Numbered from the stretch's first letter, positions 1 to 8,784 are shown. The stretch is 64,000 bases of DNA from Vibrio maritimus (GCA_003263775.1 JYJJ01000079.1:1-64000); one strand, 5' to 3'. The notes: generated by a model not told the origin, from the letters alone. Numbers and translations are program-made.

Positions 1-412
1 ATAATTAATTCCTTTATTCTAAATTACATTTATGTGTTTAAAGTACTAAATATTCTTTTCTGTGGATCCAATTTGTATTTTTTCAAACAGCATTAGGCTA
101 ACAATCTACGGAACCTAAAGATGTACTATTTTTGACCAGAAATGATAGGCTTATAATTTAACCGGATGGTGTATTTCCTATAGCTAGTATAAGCAGTATT
201 GGTGACCAAATTCTATTAAATCCTCCTTCCTTAGGTGAGTTAAACCGATATCAAAGAAACTGCTCAATGAAGAAGAGGTGGCATAATTCGATGCAAATCA
301 CAGGTGTATAATAAGGTTGGTTTTTTTTCTTTTCAATACCGAAAGTTCCGCTAACATTGTGTCACACTAATTATTAGTAAGTATCAATCACTACTCAGAG
401 AGTTATCTTTCA
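1..412. other. AT-rich stretch with no supported gene
   Basis: No reading frame of convincing length or composition is present. A short frame around 187-307 ends in a stop and has no start or ribosome site, so I do not call it. The last 60 bases presumably carry the promoter of the lipoprotein gene that follows. Confidence 0.5.
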
Positions 413-832
413 ATGAAGTTATTTAAATTTTTCGTCACTTTGGTTTTCACTGTAGTTCTAATTGGCTGCGGTGAAAGCACTCCATCGAACAGCTTACTTA
501 AGACTCAGTATGAAGCGCTTTTACTCGACGGTACTCAAGATCAGAATTACCAGTGGTTTGAGATTAGTAATGTTAAGAAAATCGATGGGTTTTTAGAAGG
601 CGAAAATGTCTATTATGCTGATATGAAGCATCGAGTTAAATTTCTTAAATCTCACTCGCAAGTCTCGCGTTATTTTAAAAAAGAAGGGGGCATGTTTGGT
701 GGTATGATGGCTGCCATGCTCACAATGCAATACGGCGAGTTCCAAGCAGGTACGGAAGCTGATGTCGACCGTAAGATCAGGCTTCTCAAGAAAGAGTCGG
801 GGTGGGTCATCGATTCCTCTTATGAAGGCTAG
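413..832 (+). CDS. putative lipoprotein, unknown function
   Basis: A 139-residue protein with a classical lipoprotein signal: a lysine near the start, a hydrophobic stretch at about residues 5-17, then a lipobox LIGC with Cys19 as the probable lipidated residue. The mature part is hydrophilic except for a methionine- and glycine-rich patch near residues 93-106 (GGMFGGMMAAMLTMQYG), which could be a short membrane-interacting segment. I do not recognise a family. It stands alone on the plus strand, followed by a weak hairpin. The prediction of outer- or inner-membrane attachment rests on the signal; no function is offered. Confidence 0.8.
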   Translation: MKLFKFFVTLVFTVVLIGCGESTPSNSLLKTQYEALLLDGTQDQNYQWFEISNVKKIDGFLEGENVYYADMKHRVKFLKSHSQVSRYFKKEGGMFGGMMAAMLTMQYGEFQAGTEADVDRKIRLLKKESGWVIDSSYEG

Positions 833-867
833 AGATGTTTTAATCACTGACAGTTGAAAGCGAGACT

Positions 868-895
868 GGCAGGGGTATAAAGTTCTCTGCCTTTT
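868..895 (+). terminator. weak hairpin terminator after the lipoprotein
   Basis: GGCAG and CTGCC form a five-base stem followed by TTTT. The stem is short, so this is only a candidate. Confidence 0.4.
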
Positions 896-1085
896 CTTCT
901 CCAAATAAACCTAGTACACATATTAATATGTGTACCTTTTTCATAATTCAGATAACTCATGCTTTGCTAAGTCGGAAATATCTCAAAATGAGCTACATGA
1001 GTTTCATCATAGCTAGATGAAGCCCTACAACAAAACACCCATGAGGGGTATAATCCCAAGCTGTTTACCACTCAAGCTATTGACT

Positions 1086-1400
1086 ATGCTCCAAACCATC
1101 AAGCGAATACTAAAAGCACTAACCCAAGTTAACCCAAACCTCGAACAAGATGTCGACACTGTTATGGGCGCCATTGGTGGGCTTAACAATCTAGTCGAAA
1201 CCGGTGCGTGTGCGACTAGACTTCGACTGACGCTCAAAGACACATCCATTGTCGACCAAAAGGCACTGAAAAATCACGGAGCGCATGGTGTGGTGATACT
1301 TGATGAGCACCACATACAGATTATTTACGGAGTAAAAGCCAATACGTACTCCCAAGAGATGGAAGAAAGGCGCGTTAAATATGCCTCCGAAAGCCAGTAA
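1086..1400 (+). CDS. orphan PTS EIIB domain (glucose/GlcNAc type)
   Basis: A 104-residue stand-alone EIIB-like domain of the glucose superfamily. The phosphorylation-site motif is visible as ACATRLRL with Cys42, followed by the family's LKD and the conserved end of the fold (GVVILDEHHIQIIYG). In complete transporters this cysteine takes phosphate from EIIA and passes it to sugar bound by EIIC. No EIIC or EIIA lies nearby, so the protein must either serve a transporter encoded elsewhere or act in regulation. I start at the ATG giving MLQTIKRILKAL because the upstream in-frame codons do not resemble the family. An earlier in-frame ATG at 1017 exists. Confidence 0.8.
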   Translation: MLQTIKRILKALTQVNPNLEQDVDTVMGAIGGLNNLVETGACATRLRLTLKDTSIVDQKALKNHGAHGVVILDEHHIQIIYGVKANTYSQEMEERRVKYASESQ

Positions 1401-1461
1401 ATATGCTTCACTATCTCGAAGCACAAATGTCGATGCTCTATTTACTGTTTGATAGCTGTAA

Positions 1462-1514
1462 AAAGACGCCTTTTGTATCAAACAACTTTGTTATCTGATA
1501 CGAAAGGCGTCTTT
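1462..1514. terminator. long bidirectional terminator
   Basis: Two 19-base arms (1462-1480 and 1496-1514) pair with one mismatch, with A and T runs at the outer ends. It lies between the convergent EIIB and thioesterase genes and can serve both. Confidence 0.85.
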
Positions 1515-1528
1515 ATTTGACTTATTAA

Positions 1529-1965
1529 CTAGTCCAACGAACTATTTCGTGTCGCTTCAATCGCCTTCATCAACTTCTCAGAAATCAGCCCTTTCTTATT
1601 GGTGTTAAAGTCAAACATCACAATGGTTGCACTACCTGTTGTTGTGACTTTGCCAAGTTTGTGGCTGACAATTTTATACTCCATCGTGAATCGGTCTTCT
1701 TTGACTTCGGTAATACGAGAGCCAACAAGTAAAGTGTCTGGATAGGTAACAGGCAGTTTGTAGCGGCAGTAGGTGTCACCGAGTACGGGACCAACATTGG
1801 TGACAGCCATATCTTCCATCAAACTGATGTGGCGAAAATAGTCGAGGCGAGCGGTTTCAAAGTAGCGGAAGTAGGCCGCGTTGTTGACATGATTAAGTGC
1901 GTCCATTTCCCCCAAGCGACTGGGATTTCAGTGATGACAGGAAAACCTTCAAGCAATGATTCCAT
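1529..1965 (-). CDS. acyl-CoA thioesterase, hotdog fold (frameshifted)
   Basis: A 4-hydroxybenzoyl-CoA thioesterase-like hotdog protein, expected to hydrolyse acyl-CoA thioesters. The family's N-terminal signature is clear: GEMDALNHVNNAAYFRYFETAR, where the Asp is the presumed catalytic residue and HVNN begins the hot-dog helix. The reading frame breaks in the C run at 1909-1913. Adding one base joins the ATG at 1965 (MESLLEGFPVITEIPVAWG) to the rest and gives 145 residues, a normal length. Without the repair the protein would lack its first strand. YbgC-like proteins are the closest relatives I recognise, but there is no tol-pal context here, so the substrate is open. Confidence 0.85.
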
Positions 1966-2064
1966 TTGTTATTATCCTTTTTGTATTGGGCTTTTACTCT
2001 ATTTTGTTTTTAACAAGCTTGCAACAACCTAGGAGGGGTACATCAAGGATATTGACGGATATGG

Positions 2065-2391
2065 CTATTTCAACGGCAACTTACTCAAACACTTACGACA
2101 TAAACAAGTTGCCGATTTCTGCAAACTTGAGGTATCACGCTTTTCTATCTCGAAACACCAGCAAGATGACTTCCCGGCTGAGATATCACAATAAGCGGGT
2201 TCACCGCACTGCTGGCATTGGTGCGTGGATTGCTCCCCGGATAGTTGCTCAACCTTGTCTTGGCGCTGCTCGTTATCCATAAAGCGCCACTGCGAGAGCT
2301 CATCCATAGTTCGATGGCATCCGCTGCAGATCCCACCTTCATTTTTACAGGCCGCGCGGCATGGAGTGACGATAACAACTTCTTGGGACAT
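2065..2391 (-). CDS. DUF1289 - cysteine-rich CWC fusion protein
   Basis: A 108-residue protein made of two small cysteine-rich modules. Residues 9-45 are a DUF1289 domain (TPCRAACKNEGGICSGCHRTMDELSQW). Residues 58-80 match the Cys_rich_CWC family (CQQCGEPAYCDISAGKSSCWCF). The ten or so cysteines in CxxC-like spacing suggest bound zinc or iron. Both families are uncharacterised. The gene lies downstream of pyrC on the same strand but is separated from it by a strong terminator, so it probably has its own promoter. Confidence 0.8.
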   Translation of the reverse strand: MSQEVVIVTPCRAACKNEGGICSGCHRTMDELSQWRFMDNEQRQDKVEQLSGEQSTHQCQQCGEPAYCDISAGKSSCWCFEIEKRDTSSLQKSATCLCRKCLSKLPLK

Positions 2392-2414
2392 GAACAGTAA
2401 TCTCAGTTGGGCTT

Positions 2415-2451
2415 AAAAAATAAGGCTCCCATTATTCATTAGGGAGCCTTA
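2415..2451 (-). terminator. terminator of pyrC
   Basis: Perfect ten-base arms (2421-2430 and 2442-2451) are followed on the minus strand by six T residues, a strong Rho-independent terminator directly after pyrC. Confidence 0.9.
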
Positions 2452-2483
2452 CATATCCAGTGCTAGTGAGCGTTTTTTAACGC

Positions 2484-3511
2484 TTATTTAACTTTCCAGT
2501 TTACTGTTTCGCCGCCACGAATTGGCACAACGATGTCGCTACCAAATGGCATAGTTTCTGGCACGTTCCACTCTGATTTTTCAAGCGTGATAGTGTCAGT
2601 GTTGCGAGGTAGACCGTAAAAGTCTGGGCCATTGTGGCTTGCGAAACCTTCTAGGTTCTCTAGCTTGCCTTCTTGTTCAAAGACTTCTGTGTAAAGCTCA
2701 ACCGCAGCGTGCGCTGTGTATGAACCCGCACAGCCACAAGCGGCTTCTTTTTTGCCTTTTGCGTGTGGCGCAGAGTCAGTACCTAGGAAGAACTTCTTGC
2801 TGCCACTGGTTGCTGCTTCGATAAGCGCTTGCTGGTGGGTACCGCGCTTAAGAATTGGTAGGCAGTAGAAGTGTGGCTTAATGCCGCCAACCAGCATGTG
2901 GTTACGGTTGTAAAGAAGGTGGTGAGCGTGATGGTCGCTGCAACGTTGTCGTTCGCGTTTTTCACAAAGTTTGCAGCATCTGCTGTCGTGATGTGCTCTA
3001 GAACAATCTTAAGGTTCGGGAAATCATTCACGATAGGAGCAAGAACAGTGTCTAGGAACTCTTTCTCACGGTCGAAGATATCGACTTCGTGAGTGGTCAC
3101 TTCACCGTGAACAAGCAGTAGCATACCTACTTCTTCCATCGCTTCTAGTACGTGGTAGATGTTTCTAGCTGACGTTACACCAGAGTCTGAGTTTGTGGTT
3201 GCGCCTGCTGGGTACAGTTTTGCTGCCACAACTGCGCCAGATGCTTTCGCTTTGCGGATTTCGTCTGGTGTGGTGTTGTCAGTTAGGTACAACGCCATTA
3301 GAGGTTCAAACTGCTCAGAAGGCTGCTCAGCCATAATGCGCGCTTTGTAAGCCAGCGCCATTTCTGTGTCTGTGACAGGTGGGATAGTGTTTGGCATGAT
3401 CAGTGCGCGACCGTTGTAGCGGCTGATATCGCGAACAGTATCTTTAAGAACGTCGCCGTCACGAAGGTGTACGTGCCAGTCGTCAGGACGAGTAATAGTC
3501 AATGTAGTCAT
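2484..3511 (-). CDS. pyrC: dihydroorotase (frameshifted)
   Basis: Dihydroorotase, the third step of de novo pyrimidine synthesis: it closes carbamoyl-aspartate to dihydroorotate. The zinc-binding HVHLRDG lies near residue 13. The RPH-type substrate loop appears as GGIKPHFYCLPILKR, and GTDSAPH carries the catalytic Asp. The frame breaks near 2926. Restoring one base gives the conserved ATITAHHLLYNRNHMLVGG and a total of 342 residues, as expected for the short class-II enzyme of Gammaproteobacteria. I start at MTTLTITRPDDWHVH, since the five upstream in-frame residues do not fit. A PurR-type operator lies 63-78 bases upstream, in keeping with PurR control of pyrC in Escherichia coli. Confidence 0.95.
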
Positions 3512-3573
3512 TTGGGCTCCCACCAAGTTAGATTCTTCTTGAAACGGAGCCTAAACGGTGGCGAAAAATGTGA

Positions 3574-3589
3574 ATGCAATCGCTTACGT
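3574..3589. promoter_or_regulatory. PurR-type operator of pyrC
   Basis: ATGCAATCGCTTACGT fits every fixed position of the PurR consensus ANGCAANCGNTTNCNT. It lies in the gap between pyrC and the divergent MOSC fusion gene. pyrC is a known PurR target in enteric bacteria, so control of pyrC is the natural reading. Effects on the divergent gene are possible. Confidence 0.8.
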
Positions 3590-3708
3590 TTAGGCGACAG
3601 GATGATAGAGGAAAACGAGTAAGATTTCACTATGTTTCTGGGACTAAGGGAAAAAAGACGTTACCATTGAGCTCAAAATAAGGAAGACAACAATAAAAGG
3701 GCTCAGTC

Positions 3709-5528
3709 GTGTCAAAATCTCCTCTGCTTTCCCAAATCAATATCTATCCCGTTAAATCCGTTGGCGGTATTTCTCTTTCTTCTTCTTGGGTCGAAAAACA
3801 AGGTTTGTGCTTTGATCGTCGATTTATGGTCGCGCTATCTGATGGGGCTATGGTCACCGCTCGTAAATACCCAAACATGGTAAAAGTGTCATCGAGCCTG
3901 TTGCCGACAGGCATCATTTTCACTTACCCAGGTATGGCGCCGCTAAGGCTTGAATACAGCAGTTTTAAGTTACAACAGACGCCAGCGACGGTTTGGAAAG
4001 ACAACTTTGCCGCTTACACCACCACGGATGAAGCGGATGATTGGTTTAGCCAGGTGCTCGACCAGCGCGTTGAACTGTTGTTTACCGGTGAACAGTCGAA
4101 CCGGGTGCGCGAAAAGTTGGGTCACAATGTGAGTTTTGCTGATGGCTATCCATTGCTTATCATTAGCCAAGGCTCTTTAGATGAACTTAATCGTCGCAGT
4201 AGTGAAACACACTCGATGGAGCAGTTTCGAACCAACTTAGTGGTGGGTTCTGATGAGCCATTTATCGAAGACTCGTGGAAGCGTATTAAAATTGGTGAAG
4301 TCGAGTTTGAAGCAGTCAAACCTTGCGAGCGCTGCATTTTGACTACGGTTGATGTGGAGAAAGGTGCATTCCGTGAAAGCAAAGAGCCGCTGAATACGTT
4401 CTCGCGTTTCCGAGCGAATGAAAGAGGTGGCGTTTTCTTTGGCCAGAACTTGGTCGCCAAAAATGAAGGTATGATCCGCACTGGTGATGGGATTGAAGTT
4501 CTTGAATACAAAGATAAAGAAGTATACGACGATCTGGACGCTCAAAAACAAGAGTTTGTTTGTGTTGAGCGTGAGCGTGTTGCTCGCAACTTTGAAACCT
4601 TCTGGCTAGAGCCTCAAAAAGGCGCAATGCCCGATTACAAAGCAGGGCAGCACCTTCCAATTGAACTTAATCTTGATGGTCAAGTTGTAAAGCGTTTATA
4701 CACTCTATCATCGAGCCCATCTCGCCCAGGCGTTTGGCAATCTCAGTAAAACGTATCGATGGTGGCAGCGTGTCTAATTGGCTATTTGAACATTTCCAAG
4801 TGGGGGATACCCTAATTGCAGATAAGCCAAATGGCAGCTTCCATATGGCGAATGCAGACCACGAGCCATTGTTACTCCTCTCAGCGGGTAGTGGTGTGAC
4901 ACCTATGATGTCGATGCTTCGTGATTTGTCAGACCGAGATGCGGTTAACAATGTGGTGTTCTTCCATCAATGCTCTACTGTTGATGATATTCCGTTTGCA
5001 GAGGAGCTAAAATCACTCGAGGCTAAGCACGAGAATCTCACCGTGATGCTGTCTTTGACTCAATTTAGTGATGATTGGCAAGGCTTAAAAGGGCGCTTTA
5101 GCTTATCCCACCTAAAACAAATTCCAGATCTCACTGCAAGGCAGGTGTTTGTGTGCGGCCCTGATGGTTTCATGCAAAAGGCTAAGAACCTGATGCTGAA
5201 AAAGGGGCTAGCGGAAGACCATTATCATCAAGAAGCCTTTGGTGTTGCGACGGCGACGGAAGACAGCGTTAAGGCGCTTCAAATCAGTATCGATGGCAAC
5301 GTATTTGAAGGGGATAACCAGAAAACACTGCTGGAACAGGCTGAAGATGCGGGAATGTCGATTGCACATACTTGTCGTGCTGGTTTTTGTGGCGCATGTA
5401 AGGTGACAGTGGAGTCTGGCTTGGTTCATCAACCTGATGTACCTGCGATTCAAGAATCGGAAATTGCGGAAGGTAAGGTGTTAGCGTGTTGCTCAGTGCC
5501 AAGAACGGACGTGGAAATCGTGAGTTAA
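3709..5528 (+). CDS. MOSC / flavin reductase / 2Fe-2S fusion (YcbX-Hcr-like, frameshifted)
   Basis: A three-part redox protein of about 606 residues after repair. Residues 1-265 are a MOSC N-terminal barrel plus MOSC domain like YcbX, with the CERC motif that carries the presumed molybdenum-cofactor cysteine. Next is a ferredoxin-NADP reductase module: RLYTLSSSPS for FAD, AGSGVTPMM and FVCGPDGFM for NAD(P)H. Last is a plant-type ferredoxin with CRAGFCGAC and a fourth Cys in LACC. E. coli YcbX detoxifies N-hydroxylated bases and needs a separate reductase; here the electron chain NADH to FAD to 2Fe-2S to Mo could sit in one chain. The frame breaks near 4729; one added base joins RPG to AISVKRIDGG. 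No hcp gene is nearby. Confidence 0.88.
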
Positions 5529-5555
5529 TTGCTGTTGTGAGTTAACCGTTATTAT

Positions 5556-5578
5556 AGGTGCCAGTGTCCAACTGGCAC
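5556..5578 (+). terminator. hairpin terminator after the MOSC fusion gene
   Basis: GGTGCCAGT and ACTGGCACC form a nine-base stem with a five-base loop. The following T tract is interrupted. Confidence 0.6.
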
Positions 5579-5596
5579 CGGCTTTGATTTACATGC

Positions 5597-5842
5597 TTAT
5601 TTTGAAGCACTCACTATACGTTGATGCAACGAGTCTTTTAAAACGGCTCTATCATGTTTTAGCTGATGCATCTCGGTATCTTCGATAGGTGAACCGTTGA
5701 GTTCCAACACACGAATTTCTTTATCCAGAGCATTGTAGTTTTTAGTATCTGCAGCAAAGCCTTGATCGCTTTGTGTCAGTGCTAAAATGGTATCTTGATG
5801 TTCTGGAAATTCCTTAAGAAGAGAGTGATCTTCGCCTAACAT
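5597..5842 (-). CDS. YdcH family protein (DUF465)
   Basis: An 81-residue, highly charged helical protein of the YdcH/DUF465 family, recognised by MLGEDHSLLKEFPEHQDTI, YNALDKEIRVLELNG and the closing LKHDRAVLKD block. The family forms antiparallel helical hairpins. Its role is not established; the sequence offers no catalytic residues. It stands alone between two terminators with its own short upstream region. Confidence 0.88.
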   Translation of the reverse strand: MLGEDHSLLKEFPEHQDTILALTQSDQGFAADTKNYNALDKEIRVLELNGSPIEDTEMHQLKHDRAVLKDSLHQRIVSASK

Positions 5843-6020
5843 AGCAACCCCTTTTTATTCGATGAACAATAGTTTTAGCTTGGGCATGTGCACAAGTGGA
5901 TTGATGCGCGCGAAGGCGTGTTATCACCTGTGCTCTTATAACAATGGCACAAGTTAGGGGTGATTAAAAGTTGACCGGTGGGAAGATTTGATTTCAGCGA
6001 AGTAAATCACAAGCTAGAAA

Positions 6021-6049
6021 AAAGCCAGCAATTTTTTTGCTGGCTTTTG
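6021..6049. terminator. terminator of nadE
   Basis: Twelve-base arms AAAAGCCAGCAA and TTGCTGGCTTTT enclose a short T loop and end in T-rich sequence on both strands. It sits just after nadE on the minus strand. Confidence 0.9.
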
Positions 6050-6067
6050 GCATTTATAAGATGCAGA

Positions 6068-6898
6068 TTAGTCGTAGATTGTCGGGATCGCTTCACGCTT
6101 GTGTTGTGTTGCTTTGTAAATAGCAACCAACTTGTCTGAAACGTCTTGAGAAACGGGTTTGCCCTCTAAGAAGTCATCAATCTGATCGTACGTTAGGTTT
6201 AGCGCATCTTCATCGGCTTTTTGTGGATCGAGCTCTTCAAGATCCGCGGTTGGTGTTTTCTTAACAAGTAACGCTGGCGCACCAAGTGTGGCTGCTACTT
6301 CACGAACTTGACGTTTGCTCAAACCAAATAGCGGTGCTAAATCACATGCACCATCACCAAACTTAGTGTAGAAACCCGTGATGTTTTCTGCTGAGTGGTC
6401 AGTACCAAGCACTAAACCACCCACGTAACCAGCGATTTCGTACTGAGCGACCATACGTGCACGCGCTTTTACGTTACCTTTAACAAAATCGACTTTCGCC
6501 GCGTCTGTTGGTAGCAGGCCAGTGCTTTCTAGTGCAACATGTGATGCAGCATGAAGACCATCTACACCCGCTTTAATGTTTACTGAAACAGAATGAGTAG
6601 GCTCGATGAAAGAGAGCGCTAGCTGTGCTTCGTCTTCGTCTTTTTGTTCACCGTAAGGCAGGCGTACTGCGATAAATTGGTAGTCGTTGCTGTCGCTCGC
6701 TTGGTTAAGCTCGTTTACCGCCAATTGTGCCAAACGGCCACAAGTTGTTGAGTCCACACCCCCACTGATACCAAGAACGATGGATTTGCATCCAGACTGC
6801 TGCAATTTACTCTTAATAAATGCAACACGGCGTTCAATTTCAAATTGTGGGTCGATAGACGGAAGCACGCGCATCTCGTCTCGAATAAGTTGTTCCAT
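6068..6898 (-). CDS. nadE: ammonia-dependent NAD+ synthetase
   Basis: NAD synthetase catalyses the last step of NAD+ synthesis, amidating deamido-NAD+ with ammonia and ATP. The PP-loop SGGVDS lies in the block VLGISGGVDSTTCGRLAQLA near residue 50. The conserved GTDHSAENITGFYTKFGDGACDLAPL and KTPTADLEELDPQKADE blocks are intact. There is no glutaminase domain, so this is the short ammonia-using form. I start at MEQLIRDEMRVLPSIDPQFE, giving 276 residues; a seven-residue extension to 6919 is possible but does not match the family. It is divergent from a NadD-like gene, and in this window it can draw ammonia from the urease pathway. Confidence 0.96.
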   Translation of the reverse strand: MEQLIRDEMRVLPSIDPQFEIERRVAFIKSKLQQSGCKSIVLGISGGVDSTTCGRLAQLAVNELNQASDSNDYQFIAVRLPYGEQKDEDEAQLALSFIEPTHSVSVNIKAGVDGLHAASHVALESTGLLPTDAAKVDFVKGNVKARARMVAQYEIAGYVGGLVLGTDHSAENITGFYTKFGDGACDLAPLFGLSKRQVREVAATLGAPALLVKKTPTADLEELDPQKADEDALNLTYDQIDDFLEGKPVSQDVSDKLVAIYKATQHKREAIPTIYD

Positions 6899-7015
6899 GT
6901 GGGATCCCTTTTCCTGCAAGCAAAAATGATTTCTTGTATGATACCTACGAACATCGCTGAAAAAAAGTTACAGTGGTGGCCAATCTATGCATAGATACGA
7001 TTTATTGAGATACAT

Positions 7016-7528
7016 ATGACAAAAATAGCGATATTTGGCAGCGCCTTTAACCCACCGAGCCTTGGCCACAAGAGCGTGATTCAATCATTGAATCATTTTG
7101 ACAAGGTGCTGCTAGTGCCGAGTATCTCTCACGCTTGGGGAAAAAGTATGTTGGATTACAGCATCCGCTGCCAACTGGTCGATATGTTTATAGACGATCT
7201 AGCCCAAAGCAATGTCGAGCGCTCCGATATCGAAGAACACTTGTATCAGCCAAATAGTTCAGTGACCACATTTGCAGTGCTAGAAGCCCTAGAACAACGT
7301 TACCCTGATGCCGAGCTGACTTTTGTGCTGGGGCCTGACAACCTATTTAGCTTCGAAAAATTTTATAACGCCCAGCAAATCGTTGAACGTTGGTCATTAC
7401 TAGCCTGTCCTGAGAAAGTTAAAGTCCGCTCTACCACTATCCGCTACAGTTTGTCCCAAGGTTTGAATGTAGATCACTTAACGACGGTAAGTGTCGCTAA
7501 ACATTTGGTCGCCCATAAGCTATATTGA
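7016..7528 (+). CDS. NadD-like nicotinate-nucleotide adenylyltransferase
   Basis: A 170-residue nucleotidyltransferase of the NadD/CoaD superfamily. The HxGH-type motif appears as GSAFNPPSLGH at residues 8-18, and the second signature ISTSLIR is replaced by RSTTIRYSLSQG near residue 143. FVLGPDNLFSFEKFY resembles the NadD block that binds the mononucleotide. It is shorter than canonical NadD (about 210 residues). Divergence from nadE across 117 bases supports a role in NAD synthesis or salvage. A second, housekeeping nadD is probably encoded elsewhere; substrate preference cannot be read from the sequence. Confidence 0.85.
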   Translation: MTKIAIFGSAFNPPSLGHKSVIQSLNHFDKVLLVPSISHAWGKSMLDYSIRCQLVDMFIDDLAQSNVERSDIEEHLYQPNSSVTTFAVLEALEQRYPDAELTFVLGPDNLFSFEKFYNAQQIVERWSLLACPEKVKVRSTTIRYSLSQGLNVDHLTTVSVAKHLVAHKLY

Positions 7529-7559
7529 CCATATAACTAAAATGGATAATTTATAAAAA

Positions 7560-8053
7560 ATGAAAGCAACATGGATTTGTATTGCTTTAGCAGTGGCCGT
7601 CAGTAGCCTCTTGCGTATGCATTTTGTGAGAGTAATTCGAGTAAGTCTGTCGTTCTTAAAGCGACGGAAGAAGAGTCTTTTTGCTCGCTAATCACCAAGC
7701 CCTTCAGCTATATCGGCAACCAAGTTGTGACACTTGGTGGTCTTATTGAACCTGAAACCCCAACCAACTCTTTGCAAGACTCCTACTGGGATCAGTGGCT
7801 GTTGACCCAAGAATCTGAACCTGTGTTAACTGGACACATAGACAATAGCTTTGTCGGAATTGGTCTTTGGGCGCCTGAAGAAATTGCCCGTCGTAAAGAT
7901 GAGATGTCGATGCAAGAGTGGTTAATGGCGCAAGGACTGCACTTTGGTGTTGGGTTTGGCGAGAAAGGCAAAGAGCCTAGACTACGTCTTGATTATCGTT
8001 GGCACCAGGATTATCAGGGTGACATGATGATGCAAGTAGAAGTGCCGTTTTAG
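7560..8053 (+). CDS. small exported protein, unknown function (frameshifted)
   Basis: The start at 7560 gives a signal peptide (MKATWICIALAVAVSSL) and the frame then breaks near 7610. One added base yields an AYA cleavage site and a continuous protein of about 164 residues that includes FCSLITKPFSYIGNQVV and ends QVEVPF. The first downstream in-frame start would be a GTG at 7727, which would lose the signal and is less likely. The mature part looks like a soluble beta-rich periplasmic protein. I do not recognise a family. Confidence 0.65.
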
Positions 8054-8116
8054 AGTTTTTGGCCAGTTTCGATCATTGACTAGAAACAAGACAGACTAGA
8101 AATAAAGCATAATAAA

Positions 8117-8144
8117 AACAAAGCGAGCTTAGGCTCGCTTTGTT
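8117..8144. terminator. bidirectional terminator
   Basis: A perfect 12-base stem (AACAAAGCGAGC and complement) with loop TTAG lies between two convergent genes. Confidence 0.88.
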
Positions 8145-8181
8145 GTATTCAGGGATTATAAGGCTTAATCGAAAGCTATGA

Positions 8182-8784
8182 TTAAAGCTCTTCGCCCAGC
8201 AAGGCATGAGTAAGCTGCTGGAACTGTTCTTGATTACCAGTAAATAGCTGGTCACAAATTGCCTCTGGCTTTTTACCAGACAGTTTAAGCTTGCGGGCTT
8301 CACGAACAAGCAGTACTAACGCCAGTTCACCAGAAACAGTATTTGAACCCGGAGTCCAGCGCGAGATGTTTTCGCTGGTACTATCTAGAGTGAGTGCCGG
8401 TGACATCGTAGCAACCTCATGACGTAGGACCTGCAGCATATCGTTTTTAATCACGTCACTCGATGCGGTGATAAGTCTATCTAGAATCGCGCTCGTTAGT
8501 GGCGTAGCTTTGACATGGCCTGCTTGACCAGGGAACTTATCACGTAATCGTACGGAAAACTTCACGGTACTGAGCTTGGTATGCGGTAGTATCGTCAAGC
8601 TTGTTAGGCAGTCAAACGGCAGCCAAAAGAGTTCGCCAGCTTGGTATAGATATTCATTCTTGCCCAGCCTGACTATCACTTGACCTTCCTCGACACGAAT
8701 TAGCTGGTTATGCAGCGTTTTTTTACGTGCGGTGATAGTGACAAAGTCGTAACTGTTTGATTGAAAGTCGATTGCGTGATTCAT
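8182..8784 (-). CDS. AraC-like cupin regulator lacking a clear AraC HTH
   Basis: A 200-residue protein whose first 100 residues look like the cupin sensor half of AraC-type regulators: LIRVEEGQVIVRLGKNEYLYQAGELFWLPFDC is the typical gel-roll turn. The C-terminal 60 residues are helical (LALVLLVREARKLKLSGKKPEAICDQLF) and do not show the usual paired helix-turn-helix of AraC, which needs about 100 residues. I start at MNHAIDFQSNSYDF; an extension to 8841 is possible. It is divergent from the acyltransferase gene. It could be a ligand-sensing protein with a shortened DNA-binding domain. The ligand is unknown. Confidence 0.6.
   Translation of the reverse strand: MNHAIDFQSNSYDFVTITARKKTLHNQLIRVEEGQVIVRLGKNEYLYQAGELFWLPFDCLTSLTILPHTKLSTVKFSVRLRDKFPGQAGHVKATPLTSAILDRLITASSDVIKNDMLQVLRHEVATMSPALTLDSTSENISRWTPGSNTVSGELALVLLVREARKLKLSGKKPEAICDQLFTGNQEQFQQLTHALLGEEL

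Noticed and set aside
187..307. Short frame ending MKKRWHNSMQITGV, faintly like a BLUF-domain turn
   Set aside because: Only a few residues fit, there is no start or ribosome site, and the frame stops at once. It is not supportable as a gene remnant.
1956..2282. Plus-strand frame across the thioesterase start and the DUF1289/CWC gene
   Set aside because: It lies opposite well-supported minus-strand genes and has low-complexity composition.
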